From Corticium candelabrum (Eukaryota; Porifera; Homoscleromorpha; Homosclerophorida; Plakinidae), in assembly GCF_963422355.1 (NCBI RefSeq), contig NC_085099.1:754613-818612 (forward strand): a stretch of 64,000 nt of DNA. The letters are read 5' to 3'. Shown piece by piece: positions 1 to 12,244 of the stretch (positions are counted from its first letter, which is position 1; the number at the start of each line of letters is the position of its first letter). Made by a program: the position numbers and the translations under genes. A model generated the notes under the pieces. It saw nothing but the letters and a program-made list of their open reading frames with translations. It did not search any database and was not told the DNA's origin.

Positions 1-960
1 CGCCCTGTATGTATTAAAAAAACAATAACTACTGCTACAGCTTACTAGTATATATGTCACTAACTAGGTACACTGCAGCTGATTGTAACAGCCTCCCAAT
101 TACAATAGGACCGTCCCTCAGTTCAGCACCATTGCCTCTAACCAGTGGTAATGTTCGGATAGGTCGACAGTCCATATACAAAGTAACCTGATTGCCTCTA
201 ACGGCAAACGAGAATCTACTCCATTGTCCAGGTCGTAAAGCAGTGCCATTGAACGATGCTTCTCCATCTTGTTGTGTAAACTTAAGATTTTCACCTGTTT
301 CAATACTCATGTAAGTCCTTCCAACAGAAGTGCTAACACCAAGAAGAGCAGCATTATTTGCATTCCGAGGACGAGCGGTAATCAAAACAGAATAGTCTCC
401 AGGAAATCCAGATGGAAACTCCGTTCTAACTTGTCGTTGCAACATGGCGTCACTGGCAAGTCGATAGGCTATGTCATTCCTCTGACGGCAGTACGAATCT
501 CTGATTTCGGTAATTCCCTGTCCCGATGGAGCAGGATCCAACAAATCAACAACAGTTTCTGGTCACCAAACAAAACCACTCATACAATTCAGGTACATAT
601 GTGCTCAACTGCATGTAGACTACAATAGACTGCTATACACTTAAGTACCGCCCCCTGAAGATGAACAATGAAACACAACATGGATATCTCATGCTGAAAC
701 AACACACGCAAGCTACACTCGACAATTATTTGATCGCGTGCTGTAGCCATACAAACTAGCATGCTACACCTGAAGAAACACATGTGCAATGACAGCATGT
801 ATGTGCAAAAGCCTCTACCTGATTGTGCAGAACAACTGCCAGTCAGCAGTACAAGCGCAGTTGTCAGTGTTCCGACTATTGAGCTTAGGATGCCTCTACA
901 TAAACGCAATGTCAGTCACTACAGTTAGAACAAAGAGATGTGAAACTGATACCTGGCCAT
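1..960 (-). CDS. Secreted protein with N-terminal TSPN/LamG domain, 5' part (runs off left edge)
   Basis: I assemble four coding exons on the minus strand: 953-960 (ATG GCC AG), 819-895, 46-558 and the first bases of a fourth at 1-4. All joins use GT/AG sites and keep the frame. The first 28 or so residues are a signal peptide: MARGIL, then a hydrophobic stretch ending near GSCSAQS. The third exon encodes a thrombospondin-N-like LamG domain of about 170 residues, with a typical core containing PGDYSVLITARP and LYMDCRPI. TSPN domains of this kind open fibrillar and FACIT collagens, thrombospondins and NELL proteins, so the product is probably an extracellular-matrix protein. The sequence is clearly diverged from the two other TSPN genes in the window. 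The start was placed on the 8-nt exon because the frame at 819-909 has no ATG of its own. What follows the domain lies outside the window. Confidence 0.7.
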
Positions 961-1796
961 CTTCAACGTAGGCCTTGTCTGGAGCTAGCAACACAAAGTT
1001 GTTAGTGTCTCGCTGGCTGCAAGCTGGGCATGCACTACAGCGATCTAAATGCAAGTTGAAGCCCGCAATCCCCGGCCGAAGGGTGAGAGATCGATTTACC
1101 CAAACGGAAACGCCAGCTGACAGCAGACTATTCTCCCACCTCCTTGCAATGTATTGTCCGAACTAATTGCTATTGACAGCCTCTTATTATGTTGCAGCCA
1201 AGGCGCTTACAGTTAGTTATCACTTCCACCGTCTTCAGATGCTATTTACCAATTCTAGCTGCAGCATTTGTGTGTAGACCGTGTACTACTGCAAGGAGTT
1301 GCATAGGAAACAGGAATTTGGTATTTGAAAAGCTTCAACAGCCGTAAGCACCTCCCACTCATTCGCTAATCAGTCCGGAGCTTATCGAGTCCCCGCCTTC
1401 AAATTTGGATACCCATTCCAAAATTGGATACCCATTCCCTGTTCCTCAGGCACTGACCGAGCTTGGGAACCTACGCGCCTGCGCATTCGCGTTAGTGAGC
1501 CGACACCAAATGCTGCTAAATTATGTCTCCAACGTTCACCATAAATTCTTAGCTGTTGCTGGATGAAAATCGTACGGCAAACGATACTAAACTGAGAAGC
1601 TACACTTAGACTTAGTAGTACATAGGAGGTACACACGGACGAGCACAAAACAGACGCGCCGGACAAACGATCAAGTGATCATACAAAACCAAAACACACG
1701 GAGCGAGTAAGAAATCTACAAAGTCGACGCGAAGACCTCTCAGTTATTCCGTGTCTTTCTCTATACCACATCTTCCAGGTGCTTATACGGAATAAG
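961..1796. other. Intergenic: collagen 3' flank and promoter of the left TSPN gene
   Basis: No gene is supported here. The stretch separates the stop codon of the collagen gene from the start of the left TSPN gene; both are on the minus strand. It includes a short direct duplication near 1400-1438, where TTGGATACCCATTCC is repeated about 18 bp apart. Open frames here have no splice or homology support. Confidence 0.6.
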
Positions 1797-4700
1797 TTAC
1801 GCAAAGCAGACAAGTCCCAACTTCACATCTAGTTGTTCTTCAGCACAGGTTGAGGGTGGCGTAAACTCTGCCACTGGTAGCGTCTCTAATTCTCTGAACA
1901 AATATTCTGACTGCTTCATTTTCCCTCCATATTCCTAGTCCATAAATTGATATCAACTCGGATAAATACAAGTATTTAATTAAACTTAGAGCAGCTTACA
2001 GAACATGATGACGATTGGAACTCCCGACGCTGTAGGTACTGTCCAAGGTCTCCAACTTCTGTTCCAGAATAACCTAAAATCTGAGCTTGCAAGGAATTGT
2101 CTTCAGTTGGTATTGGTATCGGATTGGAGAGTTGAGATGTAGTCTCCTGAGTTTCATTACGAGAGTGATCACAGCATCTATATGAGAACTGCTGGTGCCC
2201 TTGATAACTTAAGAGTTTCAAAAATCGAAGTTGTACTTTTCCACCACTGTACGAATACTGCCATTTTACAAAATATGTTACTACTTTGCTAGGCAAAGAT
2301 ACAACAATGATGACAAACCTTATGGTTACCATTCGTTTCAAGTGTTCTAATCTAAAAGTACATAAATAATAAGCAAAGTAAAGACTCAATGAAGATGCCT
2401 GCATCGAGTTATATCAAATTCCAACCTTAGGCTCTACACAGGTAAGGTTTCCTCCAGTGAAATTGCAGTAAACTTCGAAAGCATCAGCTGAGCACCCCTC
2501 ATTGGGATCAATATAGTAAGAGCCTGTACCAACATATGCTTTTGTAAAACATCGTAAAGATGTTGTCAACATATTTACCATCTTCTTTGTCAGGATAGCA
2601 TGCTTTTAAGTCTTTACAGCTGAGAGCTGGGTTGTCACGACTACCATCAGGTTTCTGAAGTTTTACAAGAGACTTTAGTGCTTTTTTCACGCGGTCCTGA
2701 ACGTCAGTGAATACTGGCTAAAAAAGAGTGCCAAATGTGTGCTGATAAATACACTAAAGTTCACTATGTAGTACCACGAAAAGAGATTGATCATTAGTCC
2801 TTGTGCTTTGGTAGTATTGGTCATCTTTCTTTTCTGAGCCAAACGTGCCTGGCTGTGCTACAACAGTGCCAGGAGGTGAAACAGCCTAATGAGAGAAAAT
2901 TCACAATCATCACACCACACCAAAAAGGCAAGCAAAGAGAGATAAACATACTGGTTGCCCAGGTGGTCCCTTTCATGACAAGAAAACCAAGCAAACATCA
3001 CAACCGATCAGTAAAGCACAGAAACAAACCAACACGATACAATGACTTACTGGAGGTCCAGGTGCTCCCTAAAACAGCAAGTGGTAATAAATAACACTAC
3101 TGAGAATTGCTAGAACAGCCCACCTGAGGTCCGTTGGGTCCTGGTAAACCCATGGATCCCTATAATAAGTACAATGGAACGTCTGCTAGTTAGTGCAACT
3201 GACTAGAGAATAACATTACCGGTGGTCCTCTTGCTCCCTGTGCAATTGAAAAAACAAAACACGCAAGTCATTGAAAGTGAGCCACACATACATAACCAAA
3301 CAGACATACTTGAGGTCCTTGTGGTCCCTACATAAAAAATTTCACAAATACCGTAACATAGCAAGTCTCATGTTTCACAAACGTACCGAAGCTCCATTGA
3401 TACCATCCTTGCCAGATCTTCCATTCTGACCGTCGTTGCCCTACACACTCCACAATGCAAACTACAGCAATTAACTGATAGAAACGTTCTACACACTCGA
3501 TCTCCTTTAGGTCCTTCAGGTCCTTCAGGTCCTTGTGCACCATCTCTGCCCTAAAAATTACTTGTAACTCAGCATCTCAAGTAAACTAAATCAAATATTC
3601 TAACTGGATCGCCTCGTATTCCTGGATCTCCCTGTGGTCCTTTGTCACCAGGCAATCCTTTGTCGCCCTTCTCACCCTGAGGACCGAGGTCTCCCTGAGG
3701 TCCAGGGTCACCCTAACAAACAGTAAGCGCAAGTGTAGCAATAGAAACCGGCATCACCCAAAGCTATTACTACTTACAATTTCTCCAGATGATCCTGCAT
3801 CACCAGGTATTCCATCTTCACCAGGTAATCCCTAAACCCCCAAAAGGTGATGCAACAAAACATAATAATCAGTCAGAAAACTTGAAACACACTGATTCTC
3901 CATCGTGGCCAGGTTGTCCTCGTGGACCAGGCGGTCCCGACGGTCCCTATAACAGTTGTTTGTTAAGTAATTCCAACATGAAACCAGAAATGCAAACTTT
4001 ACCCTAGTACCAGGCAGTCCAGGTGGACCAGCTGGTCCAGTTTGTCCAGGATTTCCCTACAATCAAGCAATTGCATACACATGTAATCTATCATCAATAT
4101 CAGTCAGCTTGTTTCACACTTGTTTGCCAGGTTCACCAGACGGGCCTTGGTCACCGGTGTTTCCAGGCAATCCAGCAGGGCCAGGATCACCTGTTTTCCC
4201 AGCTGCACCTGGTGAGCCTGTCGGTCCCTAATCAAATACAAACATCACAAAAGCAAATATCTATGTACTCTTGGAACAAGTGTGGTTCACCATTGGTCCA
4301 TCACTACCATCATCACCTCTTGCACCATCAGCACCATCTTCGCCCTAAACATATCCAAAAAAGTTAGATTCGCATACAGTGGTCAAGCACACGCTTTGTT
4401 TACAGGAGGTCCAGGTGGTCCAGCAACTCCTCGTTCTCCTTTAGCTCCTTGCGGTCCCTAGAACAAGGCAAGTTTCACACAAATTGGGTGTTGTTTTATT
4501 CTTAGACATACACTTGGTCCTTTGATGCCAGGAGGTCCTGCTGGGCCTGCTGGACCTGGCAGACCCTGGAAAACAAAAGTTCTGAATGCAGTTGTAATGA
4601 AAGCTATAAACAATACAACGTACTGGTTCTCCTCGCTCCCCTGGATCACCAGGTTCTCCAGCCCTTCCTTGTTCTCCCTTTTATTGAGAAATTACCAAGA

Positions 4701-7700
4701 AATTACATCTCCCATACAAGGAATACACAAAACAATCGTACTCTTGCTCCATTTGGGCCAGGAGCTCCAGTGGAACCTCTTGGACCGGGAGCACCCTAGA
4801 CAGCATCATTGCGATTTCGTACAACACTCACCAACAAGCAACATAATGAGATACCTTAGCACCGTTGTTACCAGCATCCCCAGGTGCTCCTGGTGGACCA
4901 GTAGGGCCTTGCTCTCCTTGTTCTCCTGGCAATCCTGTAGCACCTGATGGACCTGGAAAACCCTGTCAGCAATAACCCCATAATGTCAATAGTCTAACTA
5001 CTACAACTGCTTTCCCAAAAGCTTCTTACTCTATCACCAGGTTCCCCTTGAAGACCTGGATCACCTTGCGCACCCTGAGAACCTGGACTTCCGGGTGGAC
5101 CTACACGTCCAGGTGGACCTCGCCGACCAGTTGAACCCTTATCAATGAAATAAATGACCACTGCCATTGCTACACAATACAAGCAAATATCAAGTGTACC
5201 GATGTTCCTTTCTCTCCTCCTGATCCATCAGTTCCAGAAATTCCAGGTGGACCCTACCATTACAGTATTTTACCTAAATCATCACAAGTTGCTCGCAGCT
5301 ACAAAACCTGAGGTCCTGGTGGTCCAGGCTGTCCGGGTGTACCCAAAGTCCCAGGACTACCGTCTTTTCCCTTTGGTCCGGATGAACCTCTTTCGCCAGG
5401 TTGTCCGGCTTCACCCTATCACATACCATCAACTACTGAACGAGAATACATTTCCACAAATTATGCACCTTCAGTCCAGGTTCTCCTACAGCTCCAGGAG
5501 GCCCAGTTTGACCAGGAGCACCCTTAGAAACAAGTCGTAAAACAACACCAGCAACAGTCATAAATTGCTCTTCATACCCTTTGACCAGCCAAACCATTTT
5601 CACCAGCAGTACCTCTTTCACCAGTGTCTCCCTATCAAATGCAATACCCAGGATAACAAAACTACTTAGCTGGTATAATTATGTCAACAAACTCGAGTTC
5701 CTTTTGAACCAACAGCTCCTTGAGGCCCTCGCTCTCCGGGTAATCCCTAACAATGTCAAAAACTAGAAGTGCTGACTGCAGATCCCAATCCAATGCAATG
5801 TATTTACAGGAAGTCCAGGTGGTCCTTGTGGTCCAGCTCCTCCTTTAGATCCAGGTCGTCCAGGCTGACCAGCTCTTCCTGGAGATCCTTTAGGTCCTTT
5901 GTCACCATCATCACCCTATACAAATTTACAGTCATTCATCATGCATTTGCTGTTTTCTAGCATTCAGTACTGTTGGTCCAGAGCTACCAGGTGGCCCTTG
6001 ATCTCCTCTTTCACCCTGCAAAATTAGTAAAAGAATCATGATTAGACAAAACGCATGATAAACAACAAACAATTTACAGGAGGTCCTGATTGTCCGTTTG
6101 CTCCTGATGGACCCATGTCACCTTTCTCCCCAGATTGACCGTTTATTCCAGGTTGACCTTGTTCACCTGTTGCGCCCTAACCAACCAGCATACAACAACC
6201 AATTACCAAAACAAATACTGAATTTACTATCCAACTAGACTAACTGGTGGTCCAGGAAGCCCCCTCTCTCCTGGCGATCCTCTTGGTCCAGATAAACCCT
6301 TTAAATCATATGTCAGTGAGCATCCACCCCTTTCATTCAAGCAATCACAGGCTTACAGTCACACCACGCTGACCTGGAATACCTCCTGAACCATCACTTC
6401 CACGTTCACCCTGAAATGAGAGCAGTCTGTTATCACACCTGCATCTCCTCTGCTAGTATAATGTCAACAAACTGGAATTCCTGGAGGACCATCCTGTCCT
6501 GATTGACCGTCTCTGCCACCAGCACCCTTAGGCCCTCTCTCACCAGGTGGACCACGAGGACCAGGAACACCAACGGGACCCTAACAACAATGTTGAAATC
6601 CAACAAAAACAATAAACTTGACAGTAAATACCCTCTCTCCTTGTTCTCCTCTTGCGCCATCTTGTCCAGATTCTCCCTAAGAGTTAACACAGCATTCGTT
6701 TCAGTCACAACATCACGTCTATCAATTCTCACAGTAAGGCCGGGATTTCCACGTGTGCCTGGGTATCCCCGTGGACCAGGATTTCCCTAAACACATCAAT
6801 CAATTACAAATTAGAAATTAAAAAAAACTATCTTATTACTTGTTGACCGGGTTGTCCAGGCTCACCATTCAAACCGTTTGCACCCTACGTTTCACAAACA
6901 TATTGACAGTAATGACTAGCAAGAAACTATGCACTCACTAACTCTCTTGCCACGTGGTCCAGATGGACCTTTCTGGCCACTGTCTCCTTGTTCTCCTTTC
7001 GGACCGTGCTGACCAGGGAAACCCGGCAAACCGATTCTACCTCGTGGACCCTGCAAAAAAGCGAACAATAACAAACTCAAAATACACATTCATGTTGTTT
7101 ACTGCACAGCACCTGTGGGCCTGGAGGTCCTGGAGAGCCAGGAATTCCTGCTGGACCTTGCTGGCCCTAGATATAGACATTAGAGTCTATGCAGTCCAAA
7201 ACGTACAGTTAATAAATGAATACCTTTAGTCCATTGACTCCATCACTACCGCGTTCACCCATCATACCGATTTCACCCTGAATATAGTGCGAATATTACA
7301 GTCAACACTATCCTTTCAACTGATTTCACCAACTGAAACTGAGAGCAAAACCTACCTTTTCACCCTTTTCTCCTCTCTCTCCCTTCTGACCTGGTTCTCC
7401 AGAACGTCCCTACATTTCAACACAAACATCAATTAGATGAGGGAAACGTGCAAGTCAAAGCAAACATGATACTTACCTGAGGACCACGAAGACCTCCAGG
7501 ACCTCGAGGTCCTTCAGCACCCTAAGCACACAGTAAAGCACGATAAGATCTCCTGAATGCTGACACACAAACGCAAAACTAATGTGTAAAGTAAACTACC
7601 TTTGGTCCCATTGGACCAACCTCTCCTCGCTGTCCTGGAATACCAGGAGTTCCCTAAAACAATGTACATTTAAACAGACCTGCTATTACATATATATTAT

Positions 7701-10700
7701 AAGATATGCCTACCCTGATGCCCTTGGCACCTCCAACACCTGGCAAACCGCCAGATCCCTAACCAGGAATGTACACATGACAAACTGTACGCTTTGAAAA
7801 CTAACAAACACAGTACATCACTTCCTGGCCGGCCAGGCAAACCTGGCACTCCATCCTTTCCTCCACCACCCTAAACAGAAGCAAGTAATACTCAGTCCTT
7901 CAATTGACAAAACCCATTTTATCTTACAGTTGCTCCACGACTGCCTGGAGGTCCAGGTGGCCCGGTAGCACCCTATAAAGTAGAAGAATTAGAATTAGTG
8001 TCACAAATTATCAAAATGATAAATTCGGCTTATTCACCTTGTACCCAATACGTCCAGGAGGTCCGGGTGGTCCTGGTAATCCTGCTGGTCCCTTAAATAG
8101 ATAACAGTGTAAGACTGAGATGTTAATACCAGCTAAAAAGGCTAGTTGGCACTTACAAGCGCTCCTTGATTGCCAGGCTCTCCTGGTGGGCCTGGTGGGC
8201 CTATTGAACCAGGTGGACCAACTGGTCCTTTGGGCCCTTCTGGACCTCGTGGTCCCTTAAAAAAATTTAAATTAAAAATGAAATCTACTTGACTTGACAG
8301 ATGAGAACATACTGGTTGTCCTACTGGACCTGCTTGACCGTCTGCTCCTCGCTCGCCCTAACGGAGTAACATAATTGATCGTGCTGTTCAATATATATGA
8401 CTAAAGACATTCTGAAACCCACCTTCTCACCATTAGTACCAGATTTACCTGCCTGACCTGGTCGGCCAATGGGACCCTAAAAGGAAAGTAATCAAACTGT
8501 CATATATTCCTGTTGCCAGCTTCTCGAGTAATACTACTAAAACTGATCATCATGCCTTTGCTCCAGGAGCCCCAATGGGACCCGGAGGTCCTTGATGACC
8601 GGGCAAACCCTAAGCACACAATGCAAAGTGAATGCTCATTTTTGTTCAAGCATGTTAGTTACAGTTGACTTACTGGTTTTCCTGATTGCCCTGGAGCACC
8701 GGGTGCTCCTGGTCTTCCTTGTGGACCTGGCTCTCCATCTCGTCCTGATGAACCTCTCTGACCTGGAGTGCCTGGTGGACCCTGCAAGAAAATTATTGTC
8801 CACAAACAATGGTAACGTTGTCATGTTGCTCTCACTCTGTATCCTCTCTCTCCTGGTGGTCCAGGTGGCCCGTCTTCACCAGAATTGCCCTACATATACA
8901 ATCAATCAATTCTATTCTTTCCTTCAAGTTCAGCTACTTTACTGGAGGTCCTTTCCTTCCTTGTTGCCCTGCAGGACCTTGTGGACCTCTTTCTCCCTGT
9001 AGAAAACCCATACTCAAATAATATCAAACAAGGTCAAATTCGGCAAATAACACACCTTCTCTCCAGTGATCATCTGTGGCAAAGGTGGGCCTTTAGGATC
9101 TTTGTAATATGATGCATCATATCCCTAAGGCAATCATTACACAGAAGGGGTTTAGAAAAATATCCCATATGAGCTAACCGTGAAGTAGAATTGTGAGGGG
9201 CCAGCAGGTCCAGGTGGACCAGCAGGACCAGCCAACCCATCAGGACCACGATCACCCTATTAACAGAGCCTTGAATGTCAGAAACAAAAGTTGATGTACT
9301 TTCACTAGTATAGCAAACATACACTCGGTCCCTTTGGTCCAGGCAAACCATCACGTCCAGGAAGTCCATCGCGACCCTGCCAAAAACATTCAAATCACAA
9401 AACTGCAAGATACATCCGATCGAATACAATGCACTTACAGGGTTACCAGGAAGTCCAGGAAGTCCAGGTGGACCAGGCTAAACAAAGAAACGGTTGTATT
9501 AACATGACTTCAAATGAATTGTTGGTTACTCACTGGTCCATCAAGAGCACGTCCTTTCTGTCCCTTTGCACCTTTGTCTCCCTGCACAAACGGACTTCTG
9601 TGTAATACTATTCAATAAAAGCATTGTGATAACATTGACATACTTTCATGCCTCTCATCACTATTCCTGAAGCACTGCCAGGTGTCTGTGTTGGGAAGGG
9701 GTCAGGGCATGGTATCTCATACGGACAGTCGTATGCTTGTTGAGCATCTGGCATAAACACTATTTGTTGAATGGTTGCTAGAGGTGGCTAATAAGAAGAA
9801 ACGATCGAGTTGACCATCAGTATAACAACTACATGAATAGTTATACAATAACATAACTGTCTATAACACATAATGCCTGTCTACTAAACCGACAGTCTGT
9901 GTATGCTTGTGTATGTGCATGTCAGTTGCATCTAGATAGTGTCAATTGATTGGCTTCAACCTAACTGGCTGTTCTTCACCCACCTAGCTATCACACCCAA
10001 TTGCCAAATAGCTTGTCTTTGAGACTTAGCAATGGGTTCGTCTGTTCTCTTATTTATAGATGTACGTGTGTAAGCGTCATTGCACATATACAACAACAGA
10101 AAAATGTCAAACCCAACAGACGGGTTGCTTTACCTCAATAGCACTATCCCCTTCACGTCCAAGCACGACTATGCTTTTGTCAATCGGTATTACTCTGTCT
10201 GCCGTTCCCATACCAAGCGTAGTTGTTGTTGTTGTACCACAATCATCAGTACTACGACCACCCACTTTGACTCGAACTGAGTTGCCTGAGAATGACAGAT
10301 GAATTCTCTGAAACCCCCCAGTTGATACATTACTGCTTGATACTTGGACTGGCGTCATCCCATTCAACCGAATAAAGACACCTTCTCCACCAGCACTAAT
10401 GCCAAACCTTTGTCCACCTTGACCATCATAGATATTTATAATGTCACCATTCTCCCACATTCGCACTCGCAGAGCAATGGAATAATCTCCTGGCCACGAG
10501 CCAATGTTAAAATCATCAAGTGCATTTCGCGGCACATAACCCTTGTCAAGCACTCTTCTGAAAGTTTCCGAGACAGATGTTGACTTGGACACTTCATAAG
10601 CAACGACATCATTTTCGTCACATGATTCAGTTACCCCAGGGGGCAATTGATTTAGACCCAATCCATTCACAAAGTTATACGTTCCTATAAGCAAAATTCA

Positions 10701-11824
10701 TACAACCGCATTAGAATAAAACCATACACAAAACGCTGTTAACCATAACACCGCAGTCAACACAACTAATTCATCATTGCAACTAGGAACTTTCCACTGC
10801 CTTACTTATTAATGAAAACTGAAACACGCATAAATTCTTTAAAATGTTACCATGCATGAGTTTAATCTGAACCCAAATGGTTGTCGCTGTCATAGGGATA
10901 CCCAAAAAAGATTTAGAAACATGACCACTGCAGATAGCCTGTGAGATGTTCCATACTAACTGGCATGCAATGAAATTCAGCTATAGTAATACTCACAGTA
11001 CGAAATAGTTCTGCCTGTTCTAGATCCGGATATCTAGATACGCATATCAAAATACGCTACAACAAGTAGCAAACTAAACAAACACCAGCAACCGTCATAT
11101 TTCCCACCTGTTTCACATCTGATCTAGCTTCTTCCCTCGTTCCAGCCTACGACCATCATAGCATGCCGACAGCTTATATCCTATTAGTCTTTTCTTGCTG
11201 TATACATCTTTAATGGAAGAAGAGGCTGCATTTACTACTACCCAAAATCGTCAACACACTCGCACTTCACGGAGTCGTAACGCGCTTTAGGGTACACATC
11301 ATTGCCCCGCCCGAATAGCTGCTGAAATATTGGAACTTACATGTACGTTCCAGCACAAGCACAGACCCGATGAGACGTTGCAATGTTACCTTCAAGCAAT
11401 TCGTATTGCTGCGCACTACAGTGCTTTTGCAGTAAACGCTTACAACTGCAGAACTAGCTAGCCTCAACTCTGCACAAGTCCGAGTAAATTATTGCAAACT
11501 GCAGATTATCAGATCTCCACGGCCTGATGCCGCAATAGCAGTCAGCAATGCGCAATTCACAACAGAGCTCAACGTCCCAACGTCCCGTTCTCTCTCAAAA
11601 CGTCAACTACAATATGGAGCTATTGTAACCCAATACGGCACGTTCTTATCACAGAACACTTGTAACACAAAGAAGGTCGACATGCATCCCAATTCCAGCT
11701 CTGCTCTAGTCTCACACTATAACTCACCTCCAGGATAGCAAATAGGCTGCGTGCTAGCTTCTGCACATGGCAAAACAACGGCTGCCAGTACGGCCACGTA
11801 CAAGTAGGCCCACTTTGCTGCCAT
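1797..11824 (-). CDS. Fibrillar collagen (TSPN + triple helix + COLFI), complete gene
   Basis: A full fibrillar procollagen split into several dozen exons. Exon 1 (11728-11824) encodes a signal peptide (MAAKWAYLY to CAEAS). Exon 2 (10134-10684) is a TSPN/LamG domain. Exon 3 (9644-9787) is a 48-residue linker with CPYEIPCPD. From about 9595 to 2950 follow short Gly-X-Y exons, mostly 54 bp or related lengths, with four of only 18 bp near the 3' end. The C-propeptide (COLFI) comprises exons 2579-2717, 2426-2523, 2319-2351, 2000-2257 and 1797-1934. It shows the family marks [37 protein letters not shown] and the terminal GLVCFA. COLFI domains drive chain selection and trimerisation in the ER, and the trimers are secreted to form matrix fibrils. 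A TSPN domain before the helix is the arrangement of vertebrate type V/XI/XXIV/XXVII chains. All COLFI and N-terminal joins keep frame. I see no disabling change. Confidence 0.93.
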
Positions 11825-12244
11825 CTCTAGGACGAGCTAAGAGTTCACCGGTAACGAGAGCCTTCTGTCCTAGTTACAAGAAGCAGAGCGACGAGGCCCA
11901 CTCAAGCAGCACAAGCCAGACGAATGGGTTTTGTCCAAGCCAAGCTGGTGCGAGCACGGGCCGGGGAGGTGCAATCTAATAATCACATGTTTGTCCTAAG
12001 AACCAATCCAAGACAGGGCAATTGTTCTTGAATTTACAACACGTTTGGTCATTGACACCCGCTGCACCGCCTCCGCTTCCCAGGCTCAAGTCACCGTTCC
12101 CTGACTGTTTTATATAAAATCACGTGACAAGGTACAAAACCACGTGACAACTAACCCAAACACCAAACACCAACTACTACACTGCAATAATGCTACGTAC
12201 TTCATATCAAATATCAAATGTATTTCTTGTCACAGTTGCCTTGG
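11825..12244. other. Intergenic: collagen promoter region and caspase 3' flank
   Basis: The collagen start codon lies at 11824 and the caspase stop at 12245, so this stretch holds the collagen promoter. No gene is visible. Two CACGTGAC words lie at 12121 and 12141; they are listed separately. Confidence 0.6.
12121..12153. promoter_or_regulatory. Paired CACGTGACAA E-box-like words upstream of the collagen gene
   Basis: CACGTGACAA occurs at 12121-12130 and again at 12141-12150. The second copy continues as CTA, giving CACGTGACAACTA. CACGTG is the core bound by bHLH and bHLH-ZIP factors such as USF, MITF/TFE and MYC/MAX. Position about 300 bp upstream of the collagen start suggests a regulatory role, but this is inference. 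The 13-mer recurs at 18517-18529 upstream of the TSPN-only paralogue. Confidence 0.4.

Noticed and set aside
269-628. Plus-strand open frame opposite the left TSPN exon
   Set aside because: Antisense shadow of a well-supported domain exon on the minus strand.
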